Below, piece after piece: positions 24,697 through 34,893 of a stretch of 64,000 bases of DNA. The position numbers and the translations under genes are program-made. The notes under the pieces are model-generated. The model did no database searches. It worked only from the letters and a program-made list of their open reading frames with translations, and was not told where the DNA came from. How positions within the stretch are numbered: the first letter of the stretch is position 1; every line of letters begins with the position of its first letter. Source of the DNA: Persicaria tinctoria (taxonomy: Eukaryota; Streptophyta; Magnoliopsida; Caryophyllales; Polygonaceae); NCBI GenBank assembly GCA_037127255.1, contig JBANSL010000004.1:51347702-51411701 (forward strand), written 5' to 3'.

Positions 24697-25873
24697 ATTT
24701 GTTGTAAGAGGAATCCGAGTTCAAAATATAAAATATAAATCAAATCGGATTATGCCTACGCAAATGATTACAAGTCTCCCTCCCTATGTAGTAGTGGGAA
24801 GTTAGGATCGATCCACGAGGAAGCGTGTCAGCGAATCTCAAGTAGCTGTAAATCTCAAAGATAAAATAGCAGAAAAAAAGACAGAAATAACAAAGCAAAG
24901 CAGAAATGAAAGTAAACACAGAAACTGGTCGATATCGACAAAGTGATCCTCGATATCGACTACAGATGTCGACAACAGAAACTCAAATCGACCAACAGAA
25001 GCAAAGACCAGCAAGGACAACCCGATGTCGACAAAATCAACTCGATATCGACTAAAGGCTGCTCGATATCGACTTAATATCCCCGACGTCGAGTAAGAAC
25101 AGAAACTTAAAATTGCAAACTTTCGGACACAGAACTCAGATTTTCAACAAAATAAACTAAAAAAACTAAAGACTTCCAAAGCCAGAGTATCAACACCACC
25201 ACGATAACCATGCAAAGTAACACATAAAGGCATAAAAGATCATGTTTTCCATCAAATAACATTCGTTATTAACAAACAGAAAGATAGAGGCTTTCGCATA
25301 AACCCTAATTATTACTAACCCTTTTCACATAATTAACCCAAGTTGCATTAAGATCACTTTCGCTTCAATTACACAAACAAGGATCACCTTCAACTCTCGC
25401 AAGTATGAACTCAGAAGAGCATAAAAAGATCGTACCTTTACCGCATCACCTCACATGGCTACCGTCGGGCTCACCCCGACCCTAGAAGTGGGTGGACTAC
25501 TCGTTGTTCATCGCAATAGCAGACATCTTTGATGAAAAAGAACTAACTTGCATTAATAAACTCAAACTTACAACCTCTTCTCCTTTTCTCTCTATGTGAC
25601 TCACTGTCTCTGAAATTGAATGAATAAAAACCAACCCCTAAGGCTTTATTTATAGGCTTCCAACCCTTGCTAATCACGGTAAGAAAATCTATCTATATCT
25701 ATATCTAATTATCTAATACCTTAAAGATAAATAAATGGAATAAAGGAATTAAATCCAAAAATTTAAATCTTTCATGTGTGGGTAAATCTTCTCTCCATAG
25801 ATAGAACTTAATAGATCTCGGATAGAATCGGATAGTCTTCGGCTCCAAGCAATCCAAAACCGCGTCGGACAAT

Positions 25874-27433
25874 CTTAAATAAGACAATCTTATTTTCATT
25901 ATTATGTGAACGAGGATATTCAAGCTCGATGATTTCTTCCAGAAGACCATAAAAGTTTGTTTCAACATTTTCCTGATTAGATCCCGTAACACATACTCCA
26001 TTATTCATTGTTGACTTGCCGACGCTATTCCCCACCGTCTGGAACTTGTATCCATTAACTTTGTAGGTGGTCCAACTTTTAGCTTTGACACTCGGACCAC
26101 ATGCACAACTCCACAAAAGCTCATTTGTATGGACTCCATTGTTCTCATCTAGTGCCTGTAATGTTTATGCAAATATATCATTAAAATGTAGATAATAATT
26201 ATTCATTTATATATACATATATGCCATATATAATCCAACTCTTAACTTATTTGAAAGAAAAAAAACAAGGTACACTTACATATTTTTTAAACCATCCCGC
26301 AAACTCTTTCTCGACCATATCCTCATCAACCATGCCTCTTTCTGACTCAAATATACTACATACCAATTATAAATATAATTCTTAATCCAAACAAAACAAA
26401 GTATATCATTATTAATATAATACAAAATATACCTGATGTATGATTGCACTTCCGAATAGTTAAGCAATACATATGTGTGTGCAGCATTCCACTCTTTGTC
26501 CACCGTCATCCACCTTGTTTTCGCTTTGCCGCCACTTTGACCAGGATAATTGAAAATCGAAAGAGCACTTTCATCGCCTTCAAACGCATCATTTCTCGCT
26601 GATCTCCTCAATTTAGATGGAACAAGAGAAGGAAAGTAATGCACAGAAAAATTAGACGACTCTTGACGAGAGTAAGCCATGCATATCGATCCCTCAACAT
26701 GATTCTTTTGCAGAATTTTGCGCTTCAACTGATACAAATATCTCTCAACAGGGTACATCCATCGATATTGCACCAGTCCTCCTATTTCAGCTTCATACGG
26801 CAAGTGCACAAGTAAATGCTCCATGGAATCAAAGAATGAAGGTGGAAAGATACGATCCAACTTACATAATATTACAGGCATCGTAGACCGCAAATATCTC
26901 ATGTGATCAGTAGACAAAGTGGATGAACAAATTGACTGAAAAAAGATACTTAGCTCAGTCAAAGGACTCCAAACAGATAGAGGTAACAACTCTTTGAAAG
27001 CAATCGGAATGAGTCTTTCCATAAACACATGACAATCATGACTCTTCATCCCTGCGAGACTGCAATTATCCTTCTGAACACATCTCCCCAAATTAGATGC
27101 ATAACCATCAGGAAACTTCACAGACTTCAACCATTGACAAACATGTTTCTTTTCATCCGTCGTCAATGTGTAAATTGCTTTTGGCTTCGCCCCCTTGTGA
27201 TCATCATTTACTTGAAGCTCTGGACGGCGACAAAGTAGTCGAATATTTTTCCGTGCATTCAAGTTATCCTTAGTCTTCCCAGGAACATCCATCACAGTAT
27301 TAAAAATATTATCGAATACATTTTTCTCTGTGTGCATAACATCAATGTTATGTCGAATTAAAAGATCTTTCCAATATGGAAGCCTCCAAAAAATACTCTG
27401 CTTTGTGCACTTGTGAGAATCTCCATAACCAGG
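25874..27433 (-). pseudogene. TNP2 gene fragment of CACTA type inside the 5' LTR of A
   Basis: It matches 17,752-19,311 of the main CACTA over exactly the same length (1,560 bp) in the same orientation. I count about 17 single-base differences and no net indel, and both introns are included. There are no CACTA terminal repeats and no target duplication, so it did not arrive by transposition. About 50-60 bp of LTR sequence is missing at the site. Confidence 0.9.
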
Positions 27434-27506
27434 TTACTCGATATCGAGTAACTTGTGTCGTCGACTACGGCTATCGAGTAACTTGTGCCGTCGACTACGG
27501 CTAGTG

Positions 27507-27546
27507 GACGACACAAGTTACTCGATATCGAGTAACTTGTGTCGTC
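27507..27546. repeat. 40-bp perfect palindrome at the right junction of the TNP2 fragment
   Basis: Centred on GAT|ATC at 27,526/27,527, every base pairs out to 27,507 and 27,546. The arm is an inverted duplicate of the neighbouring LTR sequence ATCGAGTAACTTGTGTCGTC, which also occurs directly at 27,434-27,503. Confidence 0.9.
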
Positions 27547-28211
27547 GACTACGGCTAGCTCGGCATGTCGGGTAGTTGGTGCTCGATCTAGCTCGGACAA
27601 GCGGTGCTGTTGTCCTCGATATCGACTAAAGTCCTCAATATCGAGTAACTGTGTCGACATCTGCGTTGCTGGTCTTGGTCGAGGAACTGCTCTCCGACAC
27701 TGGCTTGGACAATTGGTGCTGAGGTTGTCGATATCGAGTAAGCTACTCGATATCGAGTAGATGCTGCTCGGTATCTCTTGTCCTCGACTTCTTGACTCAG
27801 GGCATGGCTTTCCTCGACTCCGGGAATGGCATCAGGATGTTGTCGATATCGAGTAAACTACTCGATATCGAGTAGAGCTCCGGAGTCGGGTTGGCTTCGT
27901 CTTGAGCTTTCCTCGATCAGCTCCTACTCGACCAGCACTGCTCGGACATCCGTCGTCGATATCGAGTAAATGTACTCGATATCGAGTAATTCTTGGTTTC
28001 ATCTTGATTCGTCCTGGTTCCGCTGCTCTTCGACCTCGGAATTCTGTAGTTGATTTTCGAGCTTTTTGTCCTTTTCTCAGAACTGCTGTAAATTGCTTCG
28101 AATTCTGCTAATTTAAACAGAAACTGGTGTAGATTCAATAATTTGGCAAATAAGCATAAACTAAATAGATATAAAAGTAACTGTAAAACATGGCAGATTT
28201 AGCTCACAACA

Positions 28212-28844
28212 ACTACCATTGTTATACTAATGTTAACATGATGAATCTGTTCTATTTGTATTGCGATATTGATATGCGATCGTGAGATTTGATGTGTGCT
28301 AACGCACTAACTCCACGACACCTAACCCATTGATCTCTTGATATGTATGACTTGCGTGTCAAGTTATGAGAATTCGATAATGCACTTGTGATGCCTTTAG
28401 TATGATATAGATATACTTTATGACTCGTGATATGATGCTGACACTTTGTTATTGCTTTTGGCGTGTTTTGAGAGGATAGTATGCTTTATGTTATGGGTAA
28501 ACATGTTATGCGGTTGAGATGTCGATCGGTTGAGATTATCATGATTGATGTGGAGATTTGCCATATGAGAGGTGACTGATGATATTATGAGTTGATGAGT
28601 TGATTTACTTATGTTCATGTTGAGTTGAGAATGATGATTGAATGATGTTGGGATCTAGGAAGGAAATGTGGGATTAGCCCTTAAAGGTGGATGTATCCAC
28701 CTCTCGAGTTTCGGCTTGGGTGGCCGATTCGGGATTGGTAGGTTTGGAACGGTTTTGGAAAAAGTGAACTTATTTGGTTGAATGAATTGTATGGTTTTGA
28801 AGCTTTAGTCTCGAGGACGAGACTTGTTTTTAGAGGTGGATGAA
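28212..28844 (+). mobile_element. Chromovirus-like element, 3' internal region before the LTR
   Basis: The first five bases are the right copy of the ACTAC duplication. The region is non-coding. It contains TCTCGAGGACGAGACTTG about 30 bp before the LTR start, a sequence typical just upstream of the 3' LTR of plant Ty3 chromoviruses, then the purine-rich TTAGAGGTGGATGAA. Confidence 0.55.
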
Positions 28845-29233
28845 TGTAACGACCGGATTTTGGGAATTTCGAAGAATGGAAAGTTTCGAAAAAACCCGTC
28901 CTCCAACAATTTCTATTTTCGGAAAGTCTTTGGAAAATATTCCGACATGCTTTTAAAATTCAATTTGATGGATTCTAAACCTTATCTATTGAATTTCGAT
29001 TTTGAGGATTTCGAGTGTCATTTGAAATGAATTTGAATTCCCGACCAAATTTTCGAAATGTCGGACTTTGGGATGTCAGATGTCGGGATTCAAGGTTGGA
29101 AGAGCGGAATCACTCTCTCTCACTCTCCTCCCTCACACCACTCACACACACACACACACACACTCTCTCGCTCCTCTTTATGTGTTTTGTCTTCTAGGTC
29201 ATTAAAACCCCAATGTGTCTCTCTCTCTCCTAT
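28845..29233 (+). repeat. Chromovirus-like 3' LTR, part 1 (U3 side)
   Basis: It begins TGTAACGACCGG, and the LTR ends CGTTACA at 46,311, so the tips are inverted repeats. A CT-rich and (AC)n tract (29,100-29,230) leads into CCTAT, which continues as ATAAATG at 43,637: the TATA box was split by element 1. Confidence 0.7.
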
Positions 29234-30523
29234 TGATAATGCATATATTAGATAGGCATTATAGGCATTTTTAGCTTAGATAGGTTGCATTTCTTTCGTT
29301 CTTTGTTACTAAATTGCATCTTATGATTATTCTAGAAGAGTTCGGATTCTGCGCAAATTTGTGGTTATCTTGCAGATCGAATCGGAACATGTTGACGAAG
29401 TTCGGAAGCAGCTGGAAGCTGGTGAGCTTAGCGTGGCCGCGCTGCTGCAGACGTGCCCGCGCTGCTAGGAGGAAGTGCCTACGTCGTTGCATCAGATAGA
29501 AGTAGCAAGACGATCCACTGGCGCGCCCAAGTCGGAGTCTGACGCGCCCAAGTCGGAGTCTGGCGCGGCCGCGCTGCTACCTGACGCGCCCGCGTCAGTC
29601 CCTGAAGACGGATTCTTATCCGATTTTCCCTATCTTATTAGTTTTTAATATTATATTTTTACGGGATGTTAAACCCGATTTTATTAGTTTATATTACTGC
29701 GGAGAACGCAGCAGAGATTAGGTTATTTTTCCAGAGACGTATTTTCCCTTTTCTTCATATCACAAACCCTATGGAGAACTAACTCTCCTTTGTTACACTT
29801 GGTTCTTTGAAGCCTTCAATTGATTTGGTTGTGAGTATTCTACTCTTGTTTGTCCTTTGTTAATTGTTTCGATCTCCTGAGCTTATTGCTTGATTGCTTA
29901 TTATTGGTTAATCTGGAGTGATCACCTAGGTTTATCGATACTAGTCATATTGCTAGGGTTTCCAATTCTAGGTTTGGGGTTGTAGATTCATTGTAGCAAA
30001 CAAAATCACCATACGCGGGTTGCTTGTGGTAGATTGTGAAGGAGATTCGATTACAAGCTATTTTAACGGGTTGTTGGAATCGCTTGTATCTCATTATAAT
30101 TCATATTTGAATGCTATCGCTTTATTATTCGGTGAAGGTTTTCCCTTGTAATTTGGTGATAAGTGTGCTTTTAGGACTGGTAGGACTAAAAGCTATTACA
30201 CGATCTGAATTGAGAACAATTATTGGACATTAGAACTTGAGATTCATAGAATGCGATGATGAACCATCTCAATTGTTGTGCGGATAATTACCTGGTGTGA
30301 TACATTTCCATCATATATTCGCCACCTCTATTTGCAACTTGTTCTATCACCATTGCTTACACACAAAACTCCCCCTTGAATCGGGTACTTTTGGGTAATA
30401 ATACTTGCTCTTACAATTTATTCTGTTTCCCTGTGGGTTCGACCCTAACTTACCTACTATACTTGTTATAGTTTGCATCTTAGGAATTTACTTTGATTTG
30501 GCATAACGACCTTAGGCCTGTCA
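29234..30523 (+). repeat. 5' LTR of element 1
   Basis: Runs from TGATAATG to GGCCTGTCA, 1,290 bp. A GC-rich repeat block at about 29,430-29,605 (GGCGCGCC, GACGCGCCCGCG, GCGCGGCCGCGC) contrasts with the AT-rich rest. Confidence 0.95.
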
Positions 30524-30527
30524 AATT

Positions 30528-30545
30528 TGGCGCCGTTGCCGGGGA
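30528..30545 (+). promoter_or_regulatory. Primer-binding site of element 1 (tRNA-Asp)
   Basis: TGGCGCCGTTGCCGGGGA is the perfect complement of the 3' end of plant tRNA-Asp, four bases after the LTR. Confidence 0.95.
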
Positions 30546-30587
30546 AACGGATTATCTTTGTTCTTGTTTGTCTTATTACCTGTTTAG

Positions 30588-33500
30588 GTGCGAACCTCTT
30601 GCATGGTTTGCACTCGTGCTACTGATCCCCATCTTTTTTATTTTGATTGGGAAATTGACAGAACATACCACCGCCGCCTTAGAGAACAACAACAACATTC
30701 CCAACAACCTGATCCAATGGCTGGAAATACAAATCAGACGCTGCGACAGCTGACAGCAGCAAACATCACACAGCAGGCACCTGCTGTGACAATCCTTGCT
30801 CTAGGGGATGACAACCATTTTGAGCTAAAGTCTGGGCTGATTCATCAACTGCCCAAATTCCATGGATTGGCCGGAGAAGACCCCATCAAGGACATGGGGA
30901 AGTTTCATAATGTGTGCATGAGCATGAAACCAGCCAATATATCCGAAGCACAGATAAAGATGAGAGCTTTTGGGTTCACGCTGGTCGATGCTGCGGATGA
31001 CTGGTACTACAGTCTTCCTACAGGGAGCATCGATACTTGGCCTAAGCTCCACAAGGCCTTCCTGGAGAAATTCTTCCCTGCTAAGAAGGAGAACACCTTG
31101 AAGAAGGCAATCAGCAATATAGAGCAGGAAGATGATGAAACCCTCTATAATTACAATGAAAGGTTCAAGAAGCTTTGTGCTAATTGCCCTTTCCACGGCT
31201 ACAGCACGAAGGACCTAGTCCTATACATCTATGGGGGATTGCTGGAATCTGATAGAAGGATGATTGATGCCGCCTGCGGAGGAAATATTCTGAATGCCAC
31301 GCCAGAGGGAGGTATGGAGAAGATTCAGGAAATGGCTGAGGGGACTAGAAATTTTGGGAAGTCCACCAGAAAGAAAGGAGTCAATTCGGTAGACTCTAAC
31401 CAATCCAAAGATATTGCTGAATTGAAGGAAATGGTTAAGAGGCTCACTCTGCAAGGGACTCCTCAACAACTCAAGGCTTGTGGAATCTGCAGTGATAACT
31501 TCCACCCAATTGATGCGTGTCCTACACTCCAGGAAGACACCGCTGAAGTAAGTGGTTTAGGTGGAAATGGACCTCAGAGACCCAGACATGACCCCTACTC
31601 AAACTCCTACAACCCAGGGTGGCGGGATCACCCAAATTTCAGATGGAGGGATCTACCAAACCAATCACAACAGCAACAGCCACCTCCCTACAATCAGAGG
31701 CAGCAGGGTAACGCTCCCTCTACTGAGTCCATGCTCAATACCCTGACACAGCACTTCACTGCGCATGTTCAGACAACTGAATCGAGCATAAAAGATATAC
31801 AGAAACAAATGGGGCAAATGGCTGAAGCAATCACGAGAATAGAGGAAAGGACGTCAGTGGGTCTACCATCTCAAACGGTGGTCAATCCAAGAGAAAACGT
31901 CAGTGCTATAACTCTTCGGAATGGAAAAGAGCTGAAAAGTCAGGAAGAAGAGGAGAAAAGCACGCAGGTCTCCGACGTGGCCACGCCCAACACTGAAGTG
32001 GCCACGCCCAACACTGGCGCGCCCGCGCCAGACACTGACGCGCCCGCGCTGGATTCAGGCGCGCCCACGTCGAGTCCGATCTCGCCTGAATCCGAGCCCT
32101 ATGTCGATACATATGTCCGACCGAATTTTCCCCCTCTCGGGTTGGAGAAACCAAAACCTCCGTTCCCTGAGGCACTCAAAGAGAGGAGGATAATCGATGA
32201 TTCAGAGCTTTTCGAGACATTTAGCAAGTGTCAGGTGAACATTTCTCTGCTGAAAATGTTAAAAACTGTGCCCAAGTACGCCAAGTTCTTGAAGGAGCTT
32301 TGCACGGTGAAGAGAAATCAGAAGCTAAAAGGAAAAAAGAAAGTGAAAGTAAGTGAGCAAGTCTCCGCTATGTTTCAGAGGAGAATGCCGAAAAAGTGCA
32401 CTGATCGAGGTATGGTTACTATCCCTTGTGTCATTGGAGATGTCAAATTTGATAGAGCTATGCTTGATTTGGGTGCTTCCATAAATGTGCTTCCTTACTC
32501 GCTTTACAAATCGCTAGATTTAGGACCTTTGCATGAAACTGGAGTAATTGTGCAACTAGCTGACAGGTCTAATAAATACCCTAAAGGAGTAGTAGAAGAC
32601 GTTTTGGTTATGGTCGATAAACTGATTTTTCCTGCAGATTTCTTTGTCCTGGATATGGAACATGATAAGGATGATGCACCTATTCTGTTAGGTAGACCTT
32701 TTATTGAAACAGCTAGGACAAAAATTGATTGTGTTTCTGAGACACTAAAAATGGAATTTGATGGAGAAAAGGTTGAATTCGATTTATACAAGGCTATGAA
32801 ACATCCTGTTGATGACCATTCTCTGTGCTCTATTGATGTGATTGAACCATTAGCTCAAGATCTATTTGATATGTCTAGGGAAGATGAGTTGCAGTCACTT
32901 ATTGAGAATGCTATTGACGAGTCCTATACAGATTTTTCAATTTCATCTAACATGCAGGAATTAGCAGCCCAGATGGATGTAGAAGGTAAGTCCCCTACTC
33001 TTTTGGGCATTGGCCCCAATCTACTGACTCCAAGCGAAGTGCTTGTTCCATCTGTTGTGCAGGCACCTGAAATTGAACTCAAACAACGCCCTAGTCATCT
33101 TTGCACTCTTGATGTGGAGATTAAGGACAAGAAAGGAGCGGAGAATTTGGTGGCTGACCACTTAAGCAGATTGGTGAATGAGGAGGACAAGCCGGAGTCA
33201 CAGAAACCCATCTTAGGCACGTTTCCGGATGACACATTATGCAGAATCGAGCACAAAAGCACGCTGGAGTCTGGCGCGCCCAAGTCGAGAGCTGACGCGG
33301 CCGCGCCGGAGTCAGGCGCGCCCGCGCTGAGTACTGGCGCGCCCGCGCTGAGTACTGGCGCGCCCGCGTTGTTCCCTGGCGCGCCCGCGTCGTTCCCTGA
33401 CGTGCCCACGCCATTACTTCTCAGCCCATCTCAGTCCGTTCTAGGACTTCACTCTGTAAACCCTTGGTACCGGGACATTGTGAACTACTTAGTTTGTGGG

Positions 33501-33824
33501 GAATTTCCTCCGGATCATACCAAGGCCCAGACGAAGAAGATTCGAAGAGAAGCAAACCACTATGTTTGGGATGACCCATACCTTTGGAAACATTGTGCTG
33601 ATCAGTCTCGCCTGAAACTCTTCGCTGGGAAGCTGAGGTCAAAGCAAGGGGGACCATACATTGTTGCTGAAGTCTTCCCACATGGCGCTGTAGAGTTATA
33701 TGACCCAATTAGCCACAAGAAGTTCAAGGTAAATGGTCAAAGGCTTAAGACATACTATGAAGGTTTCCCAAAGGAGGCTATGGATGAGTTAGCTTTGGAG
33801 GAGCCAAATGCAGAGTTAGAATAA
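30588..33824 (+). CDS. Gag-protease polyprotein fused in frame to RNase H and integrase remnants (1,078 aa)
   Basis: The order is: N-terminal MVCTRATDPHLFYFD (a second ATG at residue 6 may be the true start); capsid-like gag core at residues ~80-260; perfect CCHC zinc knuckle (C-x2-C-x4-H-x4-C) at 298-311; a linker with GAP/TDAP repeats at ~465-500; the conserved PPFPEAL block; aspartic protease with DLGAS at 627-631 and LLGRPF. After ELKQRPSHL, the usual protease-RT linker, the frame jumps to the RNase H end (KDKKGAENLVADHLSRL), a second GAPALST repeat, the integrase N-terminal zinc region cut before its cysteines, and then the integrase C-terminal domain (GGPYIVAEVFPHGAVEL). Reverse transcriptase and the integrase catalytic core are absent, yet no stop or frameshift occurs. 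It could supply gag and protease. Confidence 0.85.
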   Translation: MRTSCMVCTRATDPHLFYFDWEIDRTYHRRLREQQQHSQQPDPMAGNTNQTLRQLTAANITQQAPAVTILALGDDNHFELKSGLIHQLPKFHGLAGEDPIKDMGKFHNVCMSMKPANISEAQIKMRAFGFTLVDAADDWYYSLPTGSIDTWPKLHKAFLEKFFPAKKENTLKKAISNIEQEDDETLYNYNERFKKLCANCPFHGYSTKDLVLYIYGGLLESDRRMIDAACGGNILNATPEGGMEKIQEMAEGTRNFGKSTRKKGVNSVDSNQSKDIAELKEMVKRLTLQGTPQQLKACGICSDNFHPIDACPTLQEDTAEVSGLGGNGPQRPRHDPYSNSYNPGWRDHPNFRWRDLPNQSQQQQPPPYNQRQQGNAPSTESMLNTLTQHFTAHVQTTESSIKDIQKQMGQMAEAITRIEERTSVGLPSQTVVNPRENVSAITLRNGKELKSQEEEEKSTQVSDVATPNTEVATPNTGAPAPDTDAPALDSGAPTSSPISPESEPYVDTYVRPNFPPLGLEKPKPPFPEALKERRIIDDSELFETFSKCQVNISLLKMLKTVPKYAKFLKELCTVKRNQKLKGKKKVKVSEQVSAMFQRRMPKKCTDRGMVTIPCVIGDVKFDRAMLDLGASINVLPYSLYKSLDLGPLHETGVIVQLADRSNKYPKGVVEDVLVMVDKLIFPADFFVLDMEHDKDDAPILLGRPFIETARTKIDCVSETLKMEFDGEKVEFDLYKAMKHPVDDHSLCSIDVIEPLAQDLFDMSREDELQSLIENAIDESYTDFSISSNMQELAAQMDVEGKSPTLLGIGPNLLTPSEVLVPSVVQAPEIELKQRPSHLCTLDVEIKDKKGAENLVADHLSRLVNEEDKPESQKPILGTFPDDTLCRIEHKSTLESGAPKSRADAAAPESGAPALSTGAPALSTGAPALFPGAPASFPDVPTPLLLSPSQSVLGLHSVNPWYRDIVNYLVCGEFPPDHTKAQTKKIRREANHYVWDDPYLWKHCADQSRLKLFAGKLRSKQGGPYIVAEVFPHGAVELYDPISHKKFKVNGQRLKTYYEGFPKEAMDELALEEPNAELE

Positions 33825-33873
33825 TAAAAAAAGGGCTATTACGTCGAGCCAACGACTTGAAACAAAGGCGCTT

Positions 33874-33891
33874 CTCGGGAGGCAACCCGAG
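33874..33891 (+). other. Conserved hairpin just after the ORF (unit 1)
   Basis: CTCGGG-AGGCAA-CCCGAG folds into a perfect 6-bp stem. It recurs at 36,260-36,277, 38,644-38,661 and 41,028-41,045, and in element 2 at 60,883-60,900. The surrounding CGACTTGAAACAAAGGCGC is conserved as well. Confidence 0.75.
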
Positions 33892-33970
33892 GTAAGTTTT
33901 TCTTTCTTTTCCCTTTTTCTTTTCCTTCACCCTGATTGTATTTGGTTTACTTGATTGTCTTTATTGTTTC

Positions 33971-34008
33971 ATTGAGGACAATGAAAACTTTAACTGCGGG
34001 GGAGAGGA
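33971..34008 (+). promoter_or_regulatory. Internal polypurine-like module of element 1 (unit 1)
   Basis: CATTGAGGACAATGAAAAC is followed by TTTAACTGCGGGGGAGAGG. It is repeated in each unit (36,355, 38,741, 41,122) and mirrors the LTR-adjacent module at 42,309-42,343. Confidence 0.55.
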
Positions 34009-34540
34009 ATTCTATATATAGATGCATATAGGAGATCATATTTAAATTTATGCATCATGTCTAATTTCTGTAATCATTTTTATTAATTTTTGAAAAAAAT
34101 CAAAAAAATCCAAAAATAGAGCATGCATTTCATACATATGTGTTATTCAAATACCTATCTGGCTTAGTTTGTCCTCTATTTTAAATTTCAAGCATGATTC
34201 ATAAAAATCCCATGGAGTTCTGGATGTTTTGATTATTATTTCTATCTGATTTTTGTGGAACATGAGCTAGCAAATATAATTGAGCATGTATGATTGAGCT
34301 AAAGTATGATTGAAGTCCTAAAAACATGACTATGTGAGAATGTTTGGCCTTATTTGAATTTTTTTTTTTGCTCAGTTGTGTGAATTACTCGCCTAGTGTT
34401 GCTACCTCTTGACATTGACTGCAGTATCTATTTTTAAAGACCGACTCACATGTTTGTTGCTTGCGGAGTTTATGTTATATTTTGAGTCTTTTTGTTTAAA
34501 TTTATGCATTCTTAGCGAATAAGGTGGCAATGGTTGATGT

Positions 34541-34770
34541 ACTGAGTAACCGGGTCTACGCATGACACCCATGGGTATGATTCGCGCAAAAAGGTGTTGA
34601 AAACTATCCACTAGGAATGAAAGCTTGATCATTGAGTAACCAGGTTCATTCATGATACCCATGTTTGCAACTTGCGTCAAAAGGTGTTCAAGTGGACTTC
34701 ATATTAATAGGTTGAGGTGTTGATAGACCGGGGCCATTCATGGCACCCATGTTTGCGCTTCGTGTAAGGA
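34541..34770 (+). repeat. Three ~60-nt repeats in the 3' UTR of element 1 (unit 1)
   Basis: Copies at 34,541-34,600, 34,631-34,690 and about 34,719-34,770 share the order TTGAGTAACCGGGT, CATGACACCCATG, TTGCGC, AAAAGGTGTT. The start-to-start spacing is 90 and 88 nt. The set recurs in the other three units and, inverted, in element 2. Confidence 0.8.
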
Positions 34771-34893
34771 AAGCACAAAGACAAGAAAAAGAAAAAAAAA
34801 AAGAGAAAAGAAAAGAAAGAAAAAACAATTGTTGCATTTTATTTTCCTTATTGTGTCCCGCAAGTAATGACATTTCGGTAGAGAATTGGTGAT

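Larger units (their letters stand above)
156..28211 (-). mobile_element. Retroelement A: Ty3/gypsy Athila/Tat-like LTR element, non-autonomous, interrupted by a CACTA transposon
   Basis: Both LTRs are present (24,700-28,211 as 5' LTR and 156-2,058 as 3' LTR, element on the minus strand), each TG...CA in element orientation. The target duplication ACTAC is perfect at 151-155 and 28,212-28,216. A tRNA-Asp-type primer-binding site lies beside the 5' LTR and a purine-rich tract beside the 3' LTR. Without the CACTA insertion the internal region is about 4.7 kb. It holds broken gag and protease frames and an integrase C-terminal remnant, with no reverse transcriptase, RNase H or integrase core. A second, truncated copy lies at 49,604-54,610. 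Confidence 0.9.
24700..28211 (-). repeat. 5' LTR of element A, enlarged by a CACTA fragment
   Basis: It is collinear with the 3' LTR over both ends but carries 1,560 bp of TNP2 sequence at 25,874-27,433 and a scrambled, partly inverted junction at 27,434-27,560. Without the insertion it is about 1.95 kb. A short foreign patch at 25,397-25,421 replaces about 30 bp present in the other two LTR copies. Confidence 0.9.

Noticed and set aside
33095..33708. Minus-strand ORFs opposite the element 1 polyprotein (repeated in every unit)
   Set aside because: They are mirror frames of the GC-rich repeat and pol remnants, with no independent motif.
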